From the NCBI RefSeq assembly GCF_000827125.1, contig NZ_CP010311.1, positions 1,550,001 to 1,614,000 on the forward strand: a stretch of 64,000 bases of DNA, in the 5' to 3' direction. This document shows positions 51,153-60,487 of this stretch, in pieces. The stretch's first letter is position 1, and every line of letters begins with the position of its first letter. The notes beneath the pieces are model-generated. The model was not told where the DNA came from. It ran no database searches and worked only from the letters and a program-made list of their open reading frames with translations. The stretch is from Geoalkalibacter subterraneus (lineage in GTDB: Bacteria; Desulfobacterota; Desulfuromonadia; Desulfuromonadales; Geoalkalibacteraceae). Both the position numbers and the translations under genes were made by a program.

Positions 51153-52309
51153 AGAAGACTCTCCAGGTGGTGCGGATTCTGTCGGCCCTGGTCTTTTTCT
51201 GCGTCCTGTGTCTTTCCACGTCCAATGCCGTGGCGGAAGATCTGGAGGAGGTCCGGCGCATGGCTGAGCACGGCAGCCACCCCTTTCAGCTGCGCTTGTG
51301 GGAGGTCTATTCCCGGGGTGAAGGGGTCGCGCGCGATGAACAGCAGGCCATGCGGTGGCTGACAAGGGCCGCCGAGGGCGGATATGGACCCGCGCAGAAC
51401 GTCCTGGGTGTTTACACCCTCGAACATGCACGCTACCGCAGCGATATTGAGCGCGCCAGGCATTGGCTGGAAAAAGCGGCAGCAAACCGGCAGGCGGAAG
51501 CTCAGTATGGGCTGGGACTTCTCTACCTGGAAGGTGCTCAGGGCCTGCGCGCCGACATTAACAACGCCCTGCACTGGCTGCAGATGGCGGCAGACGCAGG
51601 CTATGGCGATGCCCTGTATGTCCTGGGATGGATATACGAAAAAGGACGTGGTGTTGAGGTGGACAGAGAGCGGGCATTTGAATTGTTCTCAGCCGCTGCC
51701 CGGAAAAATCACCCAGGCGCCACGCACCAGATGGGGCGCATCGCGCTGGAGCAGGACGCTCCAGATGCTGCAGCACAAGCTCTGGCATGGTTTCAGCGCG
51801 CCGCCGATTCGGGAGAGGCGGATGCCCTGAACGACCTGGCGGTGCTTTTCCTTCGGCACCAGGGCCGCATTGGCGAACAATCGGCGAGTCGGGATCTTAT
51901 CCTCTCCTGGCTGCGTCAGGCGGCCAAAGCTGATAGCGATGTGGCTTCGTATAACCTGTGGCGCCTTTATGTCCGCGGCATGATAACGCCCTCAAGCGAA
52001 AAAGAGCTTGTTCAGTGGCTGCATACCGCAGCCCGCCAGGGAGAGAGCGGCGCACAGCGGCAGCTGGGGTGCCTGTGGCGTGAATGCGCGGTTTTCCCTC
52101 AGCATGTGAGTGACTACGGCTGTCGCCGGATGGCGGATTACTGGCTGGCGTTGGCGGAGGGAGAAAAGACCTTGCAGTCGCTGGCTGAGCCCCAGCCGGA
52201 ATGTACCACCCCGACCGCCCCCGGGGGAGAAGTTGAGGAGGGTGAACTGGAGCAGGTGGCGGAAGACTCAGTGGTTTTCAGCTTTTCGATGAAGAGTAGC
52301 TTTGAATAG
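51113..52309 (+). CDS. Sel1-repeat (SLR) exported protein
   Basis: 398 residues from the ATG at 51113, coupled to the 12-heme gene by overlap. A hydrophobic N-terminal segment (VVRILSALVFFCVLCLST) precedes at least seven Sel1 repeats: AMRWLTRAAEGGYGPAQNVL, ALHWLQMAADAGYGDALYVL, AFELFSAAARKNHPGATHQM and similar. Such solenoids bind other proteins. Likely a periplasmic adaptor for the cytochrome encoded before it. The 3' end overlaps the convergent response regulator gene by 32 bases. Confidence 0.85.
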   Translation: MPFRPSRSLDNPIKKTLQVVRILSALVFFCVLCLSTSNAVAEDLEEVRRMAEHGSHPFQLRLWEVYSRGEGVARDEQQAMRWLTRAAEGGYGPAQNVLGVYTLEHARYRSDIERARHWLEKAAANRQAEAQYGLGLLYLEGAQGLRADINNALHWLQMAADAGYGDALYVLGWIYEKGRGVEVDRERAFELFSAAARKNHPGATHQMGRIALEQDAPDAAAQALAWFQRAADSGEADALNDLAVLFLRHQGRIGEQSASRDLILSWLRQAAKADSDVASYNLWRLYVRGMITPSSEKELVQWLHTAARQGESGAQRQLGCLWRECAVFPQHVSDYGCRRMADYWLALAEGEKTLQSLAEPQPECTTPTAPGGEVEEGELEQVAEDSVVFSFSMKSSFE

Positions 52310-54467
52310 GGGAGATTTTTGAATTCGTCGAATTCCGCTGTGGATTCCAGTGTTCGAGGAAAGCAAGCAGTTTGTTGAATCCGATCGGTTGGGAGTAGTG
52401 GAACCCCTGGGCCTGAAGGCAGCCGGCCTCGCGCAGGTAGGCATCCTGGACGCCGGTTTCCACCCCCTCGGCGATAAAATTAAGGTCCAGGCCTTTGGCG
52501 ATGGCCAGAATGGCAGTGATGATGGTGTTCTGCCCCTCGCCGCCGGGGACGATGTTCCTCACGAATGAGCGATCGATCTTCAGGGTATGGATCGGCAGTG
52601 TCTGCAGATAGCTCAGCGAAGAGTAGCCGGTGCCGAAATCGTCCACTGCGATACGTACGTCATGGGTCGCAAGAGTCGTAAGAATACGCATGGACTTGTC
52701 CATGTCCTGCATCAGGTTGCTTTCGGTGATTTCGATTTCAAGGCGGGTGGGGTCGAGAGGAAATTTGCCGAGAATATTGAGAAAGTCTCGATCGAAGTGC
52801 CCCAACTCCAGCTGCTGGGCTGAAACGTTGATCGCCATTTTGAGGTCGGAATAGCCTGCTTCGGCAAGTCTGACGGCATCACGGCAGGCCTGTTCCAGAA
52901 CCCAGTTGCCGATGGAGCAGATCAGTTTGGTCTGTTCGGCGACAGGGATGAATTCGCTGGGATAAAGAAGACCGCGAACTGGATGCTCCCACCTGACCAG
53001 AGCCTCCACCCCCACGACCTTGTGCGTGCTTAGATCGAGCTGCGGCTGGTAGAAGAGCCTCAGTTCATTGTTTTCGATGGCGCGATGCAGGGAATTTTCG
53101 ATGTCGAAGTGGTAGGAGTTGATTCTGTTCATCTCCTCCGTGAAACAGCAGTGCCCGTTCCGTCCTTTTCCTTTGATCCGATACATCGCCAGGTCGGCAT
53201 TTTTTAGCAGCATTTCCCTGGTCTGCCCGTGATGAGGATAGACCGCATAACCAATACTGAACGTGACTCTGACGGTTTGACCATGGAGCTGGAAAGGCTG
53301 CTCGAAAACAGACTGGATTTTGCGACAGATGATGTCGGCCGCATCGACCCCGCCGATATCCGGCGCCAGCAGTGTAAATTCGTCGCCGCTGATGCGCGCC
53401 AGGGTGTCGCCTTCGCGCAGGCTCTCCTTGAGGCGCTGGGCAACTTTCTGCAGCAGCTCATCGCCGGCGAGGTGGCCCAGGGAATCGTTGATCATCTTGA
53501 AACGGTCGATGTCGAGGAACATGACGGCCAACTGCTGTTTTTTGCGCCTGGCCTGGCCGAGGGCAATCTGTAACCGGTCGGTGAACAGGGCACGGTTGGG
53601 CAGGTTGGTCAGTTGATCGTGGTAGAGATGGTAGCGGCGCAGTTCCTCAGACTGTTTGCGGTCGCTGATATCGCGGGCCACGCCGTATATCCCGACCATG
53701 GGGCGGCCCTGGTCGCGCTGGGTCGCGTACACGCCGAGAGAGTTCATCTCAACTGAAATGGCCCAAACTTCCACATGGCGGACTTCTCCCCCGTTGCGCG
53801 GTCGCAGCCTGAGTTCCATGCTGCGGGTGGCCTGATGGCCGCCGCGGTTGAGGTAGCGGAACGCCTGGGACACTTTTTCGAAATCCTGGCTGAGTACGAT
53901 TTCAGAAAAATGCCTCCCGAGAAAATCCTCGCCCTGGCAACCGAGAAACTGGCGGGATTTCTCGTTGAGAAAAGAGAAGTAGCCCTGATCGTCCAGCATG
54001 AAAATAAGATCGGGAGAGTTGTCCACGATGAAGCGGTGCAGCTCTTCCGATCCCTGCAGCCGCTCCTGGATCTTGAGATACTCTTTTTTGCGTTGACGTT
54101 TTTTGAGTACGGCGGAGACTGTGTCGAGAAGTTTCTGGGGGTCGTAAGGCTTGGCGATAAAGTCTGCAGCACCCTTGCGCAGTGCGGCGGTGGCCTGTTC
54201 GAAGGTCGATTCGCCGCTGACCATGATGACGGAGGTGTCGATCTGGCGGCGCCGGATGAAATCAAGAACCTGCTGTCCGCTGACGTCGGGCAGGTTGATA
54301 TCGAGAAGCGCCAGGCCGAAATCTTTTTTGCTCAGCAGGGTCGTCGCGTCGCGGCCGTTCGCCGCGCAGGCGATCTCGTAGCCGGCCTGCAGTAAAACCG
54401 CACTCAGGCCCGAGCGGATTCTTTCTTCATCATCGACGATCAGAATTTTCGAGGATCGAATCAACAT
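52278..54467 (-). CDS. Response regulator with PAS, GGDEF and EAL domains
   Basis: 729 residues. REC domain with phospho-acceptor Asp 56 (LALLDINLPDVSG) and Lys 106 (IAKPYDP). PAS near residues 140-260. GGDEF domain near 290-440 with SGDEF in place of GGDEF (ARISGDEFTLL), a variant often still active. EAL domain near 470-715 (VGVEALVRWEHP; DDFGTGYSSLSYL; ITESNLM). May make or break c-di-GMP in response to phosphorylation. Nine bases after the kinase gene, so the two form a pair. Confidence 0.93.
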   Translation of the reverse strand: MLIRSSKILIVDDEERIRSGLSAVLLQAGYEIACAANGRDATTLLSKKDFGLALLDINLPDVSGQQVLDFIRRRQIDTSVIMVSGESTFEQATAALRKGAADFIAKPYDPQKLLDTVSAVLKKRQRKKEYLKIQERLQGSEELHRFIVDNSPDLIFMLDDQGYFSFLNEKSRQFLGCQGEDFLGRHFSEIVLSQDFEKVSQAFRYLNRGGHQATRSMELRLRPRNGGEVRHVEVWAISVEMNSLGVYATQRDQGRPMVGIYGVARDISDRKQSEELRRYHLYHDQLTNLPNRALFTDRLQIALGQARRKKQQLAVMFLDIDRFKMINDSLGHLAGDELLQKVAQRLKESLREGDTLARISGDEFTLLAPDIGGVDAADIICRKIQSVFEQPFQLHGQTVRVTFSIGYAVYPHHGQTREMLLKNADLAMYRIKGKGRNGHCCFTEEMNRINSYHFDIENSLHRAIENNELRLFYQPQLDLSTHKVVGVEALVRWEHPVRGLLYPSEFIPVAEQTKLICSIGNWVLEQACRDAVRLAEAGYSDLKMAINVSAQQLELGHFDRDFLNILGKFPLDPTRLEIEITESNLMQDMDKSMRILTTLATHDVRIAVDDFGTGYSSLSYLQTLPIHTLKIDRSFVRNIVPGGEGQNTIITAILAIAKGLDLNFIAEGVETGVQDAYLREAGCLQAQGFHYSQPIGFNKLLAFLEHWNPQRNSTNSKISPIQSYSSSKS

Positions 54468-54476
54468 GATAGCAAA

Positions 54477-56651
54477 TCATTCTTCCCGTGGATCGGAGAC
54501 ATCGCCACTTTCATTGCTGGAATCTGTGTCTACTGTCCGGCGTGGCATCAGAATGTCGAAAATGGTTCCGGTCTCCGGGTCGCTGACGCAAGAGATTTCC
54601 CCACCCATGCGATCGACCAGGTTTTTGACGATGGACAGGCCCAGTCCGCTGTGATCTTTTTTGGTGCTGACCACAGGCTGAAATAAATTTTTCAGAATGT
54701 CCGGAGGAATTCCCGGACCATTATCTTCAATTTTCATCCCCACGAAGACCTGCCCGTTCTTATAGATCCCGTCGCGGGTCGTAATCCGCAGCAGCCCGTC
54801 GTCCGGCAGAGCTTCCACGGCGTTTCTGACAAGGTTTATCAGAATTTGTTTGACCGCGGCGCTGCCGATGGCCAGAGGCGGGATGCGATCATCGAGAGAA
54901 ATTTCAGTCTGAATCACTTTCCCCTTGAACAGGGTCTGATTGAAGAGTTTGATCAGATCCTCAATCGTCTGGTTGAGTTGCAGGGGGCTCTTTTCATCCT
55001 CTGTTGCTGTGCCGAGATCTCTGAGCCGGGCAAGTATGCCGCCGATACGCAGGATTTCTTCGCGGATGACGGAAATCTCATCCGATGCAGCGTGATTCTC
55101 GCCAAGCTTGGTGGTCAAGGCAAACAGGTAGGTGTTGATGATGGAGAGAGGATTGTTGATTTCGTGAGCCAGCTTGCGGGCTTCAACCCGCATCTCCTCC
55201 TGCTGATCGGTGAGCATTTTGCGGTGGATGTCCAGCAGCCTCAGGGCGCGCGCCATGTAGCGCGAAATATGCTGCGAAAACAGCTCAATACCAATGGCGG
55301 GCGGTTTTATGCGTCGCCAGCGCGGTTCCGAAACCCCTGCGAAAAGGACGCCGAGAAATTTTTCCCCGTCGCGCAGGGGCAAAAACAGCAGGCCGTCCTG
55401 ATGAAGCAGACGGCAGAGCTGCTGATCGATGACAGCGGCGGGATCGTCCTCCTCCACGGAATCGAAGGTGCAGTGGATCCGGCCTGTTTTCAGGGCCCTG
55501 GCGGCAAGGCTGGCTGATTTGTCGACATTGATATGAAGCTCGCGCAATAAATCCTGCCCATCATCCACTGTCGACAGGGGGTGAAGCGAGTGATTCTCTT
55601 CGTCGTAAGTCAGGAAGTGGATATCCTGCAACCCAAAGGCGATGGTCAGCTCCTGCCGGATGCGATCGAAGATCTGCTCGGGGGTGTCGGCCGGAGACGC
55701 ATCGAGTTCACTGCTTCCGGTCAGGGCTGCATGGCGTACGTACTGCGAAAGTTTGTGCCGCATCTGCTGGTGCGTCGCGGTTTTCTCTTCCCGGTTGGGT
55801 TTGTCGGTTGAAGGGAAGATCAGACTCGAATGGATGCCGAACTGCTGGGCGCACTCAAGAACCGTTCTCCGTGCGCAGTCGCGGCATTCAGCCAGTAGCG
55901 CTTCATCCAGTCCGAACAGGTCGTCATGAGGGCGGGTGTCCGGGGTGTCCGGCCCGTGCAGCACGCTCTGGGTCAGTCTTGCCGCCAGATTAAGCAGCTT
56001 GACCAGATTCGATGCATCGCTCAAGGCGGCCTGAGGAGTATTCTGGAACAGAATCGCGTCGGCGACGAAAGGGTGCAGCGGCCACTGCCGGATCACCGCG
56101 GCGCCGACCTGCGCATGAGATGCGTTGAAAAGTTTTTTCTCGGCCCGCTCCACGGCCGAATCCGGATCGTCCATGAAAAGGATATCGAGATAGCTCTCCG
56201 GGTGGTTCTTCAGCAGCACAAGCTGGCCGAAACGGGAGAGCAGGCCGGTTGTATAAGCTTCATCAGGAAAGGGATAGCCGACCAGACGGGCCAGCTCCTG
56301 GGTGATATGCCCACAGAGCAGCGAGCGCGCCCAGATCGCGGTGACGATATCCTCCTGATGTTCGGAAAATTGACTGAAATACTGGTAAATAGCGCTGGTG
56401 ACCGCGATATGGCGGACTTCATCGATGCCCATGACCACCAGCAGGCGGCGGATATGCTTGATTTCTGACCACTGGCGATAGAAGGAGGTATTGGCGATAT
56501 GCAGGATTTTGGCGGAAATAACCGGATCTTGTTCGATGATGTGGGCGATATCGCCAAATTCCACCGTCGATTGGTGGAAAAGACGCAATAGCTCCAGCAG
56601 AACCTGCGGAACGGAGGGGATTTCCTCGATGTGGACCTCTGCATATTCCAT
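54477..56651 (-). CDS. HDOD-GAF sensor histidine kinase
   Basis: 724 residues, no membrane helix. N-terminal HDOD domain (IPSVPQVLLELLRLFHQST; VISAKILHIANTSFY) to about residue 270. GAF-like region near residues 330-480. Kinase core has the phospho-acceptor His in KLAHEINNPLSIINTY, the N box NLVRNAVEALP, and DNGPGIPPDIL with GLGLSIVKNLVDRMGG. Likely phosphorylates the REC protein encoded next. HDOD plus kinase fusions are common in Deltaproteobacteria. Confidence 0.92.
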   Translation of the reverse strand: MEYAEVHIEEIPSVPQVLLELLRLFHQSTVEFGDIAHIIEQDPVISAKILHIANTSFYRQWSEIKHIRRLLVVMGIDEVRHIAVTSAIYQYFSQFSEHQEDIVTAIWARSLLCGHITQELARLVGYPFPDEAYTTGLLSRFGQLVLLKNHPESYLDILFMDDPDSAVERAEKKLFNASHAQVGAAVIRQWPLHPFVADAILFQNTPQAALSDASNLVKLLNLAARLTQSVLHGPDTPDTRPHDDLFGLDEALLAECRDCARRTVLECAQQFGIHSSLIFPSTDKPNREEKTATHQQMRHKLSQYVRHAALTGSSELDASPADTPEQIFDRIRQELTIAFGLQDIHFLTYDEENHSLHPLSTVDDGQDLLRELHINVDKSASLAARALKTGRIHCTFDSVEEDDPAAVIDQQLCRLLHQDGLLFLPLRDGEKFLGVLFAGVSEPRWRRIKPPAIGIELFSQHISRYMARALRLLDIHRKMLTDQQEEMRVEARKLAHEINNPLSIINTYLFALTTKLGENHAASDEISVIREEILRIGGILARLRDLGTATEDEKSPLQLNQTIEDLIKLFNQTLFKGKVIQTEISLDDRIPPLAIGSAAVKQILINLVRNAVEALPDDGLLRITTRDGIYKNGQVFVGMKIEDNGPGIPPDILKNLFQPVVSTKKDHSGLGLSIVKNLVDRMGGEISCVSDPETGTIFDILMPRRTVDTDSSNESGDVSDPREE

Positions 56652-56913
56652 AAAATAAAAAATCGTCGTCCAATCAAAGGGTTTGAGTTGGAAAATCAGA
56701 CATTAACATATCATAAAAAAATGACATTTCCACACAAATGTATTTTACAAAGCGAAAAGACCAGAAATTTCTTCTGTTGGAATGTTGGCTTTGCAATAAA
56801 AATGCCGCAAGATTTAAAATATGCAATAAAGGGATGATAGTGAAAAGAAGTACAGGAATTAATGGTTTTTTTGAAGAAATCAGGGAAAAGTTGATTTTTT
56901 TTAAACAGCAGAT

Positions 56914-56948
56914 AAAAAAAGGCCGGCTCCTGAAAGGAACCGGCCTCG
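56914..56948 (-). terminator. Terminator after rpsU
   Basis: On the minus strand GAGGCCGGTTCC pairs with GGAGCCGGCC and is followed by seven T. It starts nine bases beyond the rpsU stop. Confidence 0.88.
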
Positions 56949-56956
56949 AAACAGCC

Positions 56957-57163
56957 TTAGAAACGGCTGCTGAAACGCGCCATTTTGCGTGCTTTTTTGC
57001 GCAGGCGACGTGCAGCCTCCGCCTCTTTGCGCTTGCGGCGGACGCTGGGCTTCTCATAGAAGCGGCGACGCTTCATGTCGCGGAAGAAGCCGTCCTGCTG
57101 CAGCTTGCGTTTCATCACTTTCATTGCTTTGGCCAGATTGTCGTCATAGACCTTGATCTCCAT
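56957..57163 (-). CDS. rpsU: 30S ribosomal protein S21
   Basis: 68 residues from the ATG at 57163 with AAAGGAG eight bases upstream; the longer frame to 57193 has no such site. MEIKVYDDNLAKAMKVMKRK, FYEKPSVRRKRKEAEAARR and the basic C-terminus are typical of S21. Joins the small subunit near the platform and aids initiation. Located between kamA-type and kinase genes, with its own terminator. Confidence 0.96.
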   Translation of the reverse strand: MEIKVYDDNLAKAMKVMKRKLQQDGFFRDMKRRRFYEKPSVRRKRKEAEAARRLRKKARKMARFSSRF

Positions 57164-57255
57164 AACTACACTCCTTTCATAGAATGAGGGCATTAAAAGA
57201 TACCTGCCGGCCCGCAGGCGCAGTGCGCCCGCAGGAGACCGGCAGGGGGTGCGTT

Positions 57256-58332
57256 TTATTCAGGCACGTTGGGAATGGTCGTAGTCTGGCCCTTATGGTT
57301 GCGCAGGGTGTATTCCTTGTCATCGTGCCCCACGATGTAGTAATCGGGCATCAGCGGGATCTTGCCGATGTTGGTGGCGATGACGTACATGGGCTGCGCA
57401 AGCCCGGTCGTGTGTCCGCGCAGGGCGTCGCGGATCAGCTCCGCGCCTTTTTCCACCGGCGTACGGAAGTGGTCGATGCCCGGCGCCGGTTCGCAGTAGA
57501 ACACGTAGTAGGGGCGGATGCGCACGCGCAGAAGCTTCTGATGCAGCTCGCGGAAGGTCTCCACATCGTCGTTGATCCCCTTGAGCAGGACGGCCTGGTT
57601 GCCGACGTTGACGCCGCAGGAGAGCAGATCGTACACGCCGCGCGCGGTCTCTTCAGTCAGCTCCTTGGGGTGGTTGCACTGGGTGTTGACCCAGATCGGC
57701 ACCTTGTGGAAACCGCCCAGTACCTTCTTGAGCCCCGGTGTGATGCGTTGCGGAAGCACAATCGGCGCACGTGAACCGAAGCGAATCATCTGTACATGGT
57801 CGATCTCGCGCAGTTTGCTGATCAGGTAGTCGAGCTTTTCGTCAGAGAGCAGAAACGGGTCGCCGCCCGTCACCAGGACGTCGCGCACCTTAGGATGGTC
57901 GGCGATCCAGCGCAGACCGTCGTCCACGTTGAAGTCGAAGCTCAGATCGCCGTCGACTACCAGCTCCTTGCGGAAGCAGTGACGGCAGTAAACGCCGCAG
58001 TTCTGGGTGACGGTGAAAGCCACGCGATCTTCGTACTGACGCGCGATGCTGTCAGGGCGCACCTCTTCCGTGGCGCGGTTTTCCTTCCACATCAGGTAGT
58101 CGGTTTTGCCGTATTTATTGACCTTCTCCTGGGGAGAGGGGATGACCTGCTTGCGGATCGGACAATTGGGATCGTCGGGGTCCATCAGCGAAGCGAAATA
58201 GGGTGTCGTGCCCCAGGTGGTCCTGTTATCCTCCAGCGCTTTGCGTTCTGCGTCTGTGAGGTTGACGAATTTTTCGAGAGATTCAGTGGTGTTGACGAAT
58301 TGGCGCAACTGCTGCTGCCATTCTTGCTGCAT
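57256..58332 (-). CDS. KamA family radical SAM protein (lysine 2,3-aminomutase type)
   Basis: 358 residues, somewhat shorter than clostridial KamA (about 416). The iron-sulfur motif is C112-x3-C116-x2-C119 (CGVYCRHCFRKE). GGDPFLLSDEKLDYLI and RFGSRAPIVLPQRITPGL match the LAM barrel. Lys 324 in NIGKIPLMPDYY aligns with the PLP-binding lysine. The reaction would be lysine to beta-lysine; in related organisms beta-lysine feeds osmolyte synthesis (N-acetyl-beta-lysine), but no ablB-type acetyltransferase is adjacent. The C-terminal Cys-rich zinc tail of classic KamA is missing. Confidence 0.88.
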   Translation of the reverse strand: MQQEWQQQLRQFVNTTESLEKFVNLTDAERKALEDNRTTWGTTPYFASLMDPDDPNCPIRKQVIPSPQEKVNKYGKTDYLMWKENRATEEVRPDSIARQYEDRVAFTVTQNCGVYCRHCFRKELVVDGDLSFDFNVDDGLRWIADHPKVRDVLVTGGDPFLLSDEKLDYLISKLREIDHVQMIRFGSRAPIVLPQRITPGLKKVLGGFHKVPIWVNTQCNHPKELTEETARGVYDLLSCGVNVGNQAVLLKGINDDVETFRELHQKLLRVRIRPYYVFYCEPAPGIDHFRTPVEKGAELIRDALRGHTTGLAQPMYVIATNIGKIPLMPDYYIVGHDDKEYTLRNHKGQTTTIPNVPE

Positions 58333-58959
58333 GACTTCTCCTTTGTCGTTGGGGGGCGCACGGCAATGCCCCGGTTATTTATGTGGTTGCGCTTGCGCGC
58401 CTGAGTCTTTTCTGTACGGTCGGCCGATGCATGAAACGCGATCAGCCAGACGGATCAACCGCAGATGACGATCAGGTGGTGATGAAGATAGGTGCTTGCG
58501 GGAGTGGACGAGAGGGGAGTCGTGCGGCGTGGATGAGCATCGAACAAATCCAGCGCATGGTTGTAGAACATTTCGTGTTGAACAAAATAAAAAATGGACT
58601 ATAAAAAAACATGACTCACTTTCGTCTGAAATTATTTTTCACGGGCGGGAGACCCGCCGAAAATCGAAGACAGCCAAGAAACTAACATGAACCTTGGGTG
58701 ATGTCAAAAAGCCGGTTCACGACAGGAAATATTTCAATCTGTAAATTACTGATTTCAATAAGAATTTCCAGGGCTATTTTTCTGGATATTCTACCTGATA
58801 TTCAGCGTCTCATCGGATTTTCCCAGACCAATGAAAAATCAGGTGCCACCGGCAGCACGATGCGTTATGATCGTGGACCGTTGAGTCTCTGGTCTGCGCC
58901 CGCTAACCCGGGTTAAGGCGTACAGGGCGATTTCATGTCAGGAGAGGAACGGGATTACG
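58333..58959. other. Intergenic stretch with no convincing gene
   Basis: About 625 bases between kamA-type and kinase genes. Several short frames exist on the plus strand but none has both a ribosome site and protein-like composition. One GC-rich hairpin (GGCGGGAGACCCGCC at about 58643-58657) lacks a T tract. AT-rich from 58570 to 58620, where the promoter for a minus-strand gene might lie. Confidence 0.5.
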
Positions 58960-59952
58960 ATGGAAAAACTGTGGAGAAAAATTTTATGGATCGAGGGCGG
59001 TGCTTTCGCCGTGATTATCGGCTTTATCTGGCTCAATGAATATCTGGATCTGCCCCACGTGCTGTTCAAGGCCCCGCTGACCCCCTTCAATTTTACCGAA
59101 GCTCTGTTTGAGACCGCGCTGATTGTCGTTCTGGGCGGCAGCGCCACCATTTATACCATGGTGCTGGCCGGGCGTCTTCAGAAGTCGGACAGGGAGAAGA
59201 ATCGGCTGCTTGAAGTCATCGCCCACGATCTGCGAAGCCCCTTTACTACCTTGCTCGGTAACACCGAACTGCTTCAGAACCCCCCTGAGGATCTCTCCGA
59301 AGAAGACCGCGCGACACTGATTTCCGATGTCCACCAAAGCGCCGCAAACACTTTCCAGATGCTTGAGAATCTTTTGAACTGGGCCCGCTTGCGTCGCCAG
59401 CACGCAGCCCCTGAACCGGAATTGATCGAGGCGCGGGAGCTGATCGATGAGATCGTCAATGACCTCGCCGATCAATGGCGCGATAAAGAGGTCACCATCA
59501 CCAACAACCTGGAGAATGACACGCGCATATTTGCCGACCCCACCGAGTTGCGCTCCATCCTGCGCAACCTGATCAGCAATGCGATCAAATTTTCGCGACC
59601 CCAGGGCAAGGTTGAACTGACCGGTCGCAAGCGCGGCGGCAAAACGCGTATCGAGGTGATCGACCATGGCGTCGGCCTCACCCGCAAAGAACAGAAATTG
59701 CTGATGAGCAAGTATTTTGCCTTCTCCAAGCGTGGAACGAGGGGAGAGAAGGGCAGCGGCATCGGCCTGATGCTGGTGCGGGAGCTGACCCGCCGCAACG
59801 GCGGCACGCTGAAGCTGCGCAGCGCGCCGGATAAGGGCTCGGTGTTTACCCTGCAACTGCCACGGACGGTGCGCCGCCCACCCAAGGTAGAGAAGAAAAA
59901 GAAACGAAATACCTCAGCCAAATCTGCAGCTAATCCGCCCGGAGAAGCGTAA
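58960..59952 (+). CDS. Membrane sensor histidine kinase
   Basis: 330 residues. Two membrane segments (residues about 13-27 and 52-70) flank a short periplasmic loop. HisKA with His 89 (VIAHDLRSPFTTLLGN), N box NLISNAIKFSRP, DHGVGLTRKE and GSGIGLMLVRELTRRNGG form a complete ATPase. The C-terminal tail is very basic (KVEKKKKRNTSAKSA). No response regulator next to it, so an orphan. The loop is too small for a classical sensor domain. Confidence 0.9.
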   Translation: MEKLWRKILWIEGGAFAVIIGFIWLNEYLDLPHVLFKAPLTPFNFTEALFETALIVVLGGSATIYTMVLAGRLQKSDREKNRLLEVIAHDLRSPFTTLLGNTELLQNPPEDLSEEDRATLISDVHQSAANTFQMLENLLNWARLRRQHAAPEPELIEARELIDEIVNDLADQWRDKEVTITNNLENDTRIFADPTELRSILRNLISNAIKFSRPQGKVELTGRKRGGKTRIEVIDHGVGLTRKEQKLLMSKYFAFSKRGTRGEKGSGIGLMLVRELTRRNGGTLKLRSAPDKGSVFTLQLPRTVRRPPKVEKKKKRNTSAKSAANPPGEA

Positions 59953-60119
59953 TTCCAGGTTGTGGCCCGCTAAAATGAGATAAATTATTTTGGGCGAATG
60001 TCTTTTTTCCTGTTGCGTTTTTTTGTTTTCCGGTTAAACATTAGTTAATTGCTTGGTTCCATCGGTTTATCGGTGGGATCCCGAAGATTCCAGAACGGAG
60101 AACAAGGAGAAAAAAGACA

Positions 60120-60320
60120 ATGGCTCAAGGTACAGTCAAATGGTTCAACGATGCCAAGGGGTTCGGTTTTATCGAGCAGGACAACGGACCTGATGTTTTC
60201 GTGCATTTCAGTGCAATTGGTGGCGACGGGTTCAAAAGTCTCGCCGAAGGGGAGCGCGTTGAATTTGACGTTTCCCAGGGACAAAAAGGTCCCCAGGCAT
60301 CGAATGTGCGTAAAATCTGA
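60120..60320 (+). CDS. Cold-shock domain protein
   Basis: 66 residues, standard CspA family. RNP motifs [10 protein letters not shown] and DVFVHFSAI are intact. Binds single-stranded nucleic acid and melts RNA structure. AAGGAG is 11 bases before the ATG, and the leader is about 100 bases long, as is common for cold-shock genes. Strong terminator follows. Confidence 0.95.
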   Translation: MAQGTVKWFNDAKGFGFIEQDNGPDVFVHFSAIGGDGFKSLAEGERVEFDVSQGQKGPQASNVRKI

Positions 60321-60340
60321 TCGGTTTTCACCGACGTTTC

Positions 60341-60376
60341 AAAAGCCCCGGAGAGCTTCTTTCCGGGGCTTTTTTA
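60341..60376 (+). terminator. Terminator after the cold-shock gene
   Basis: AAAAGCCCCGGA pairs with TCCGGGGCTTTTTT over a nine-base loop. Confidence 0.9.
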
Positions 60377-60487
60377 GTATCCGGCACGTTGCGTTTATAA
60401 CGGTTTTTTAAAAATGGGTTGCTTTATGCGTTAACTTGTATAATGTTAAAAAATAAAGGTTTTTTGTCGGCAGAAAAGGAGCTTGAA

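Noticed and set aside
58333-58959. Small genes in the gap before the membrane histidine kinase
   Set aside because: Frames of 60-85 codons exist, but none has a ribosome site with protein-like composition.
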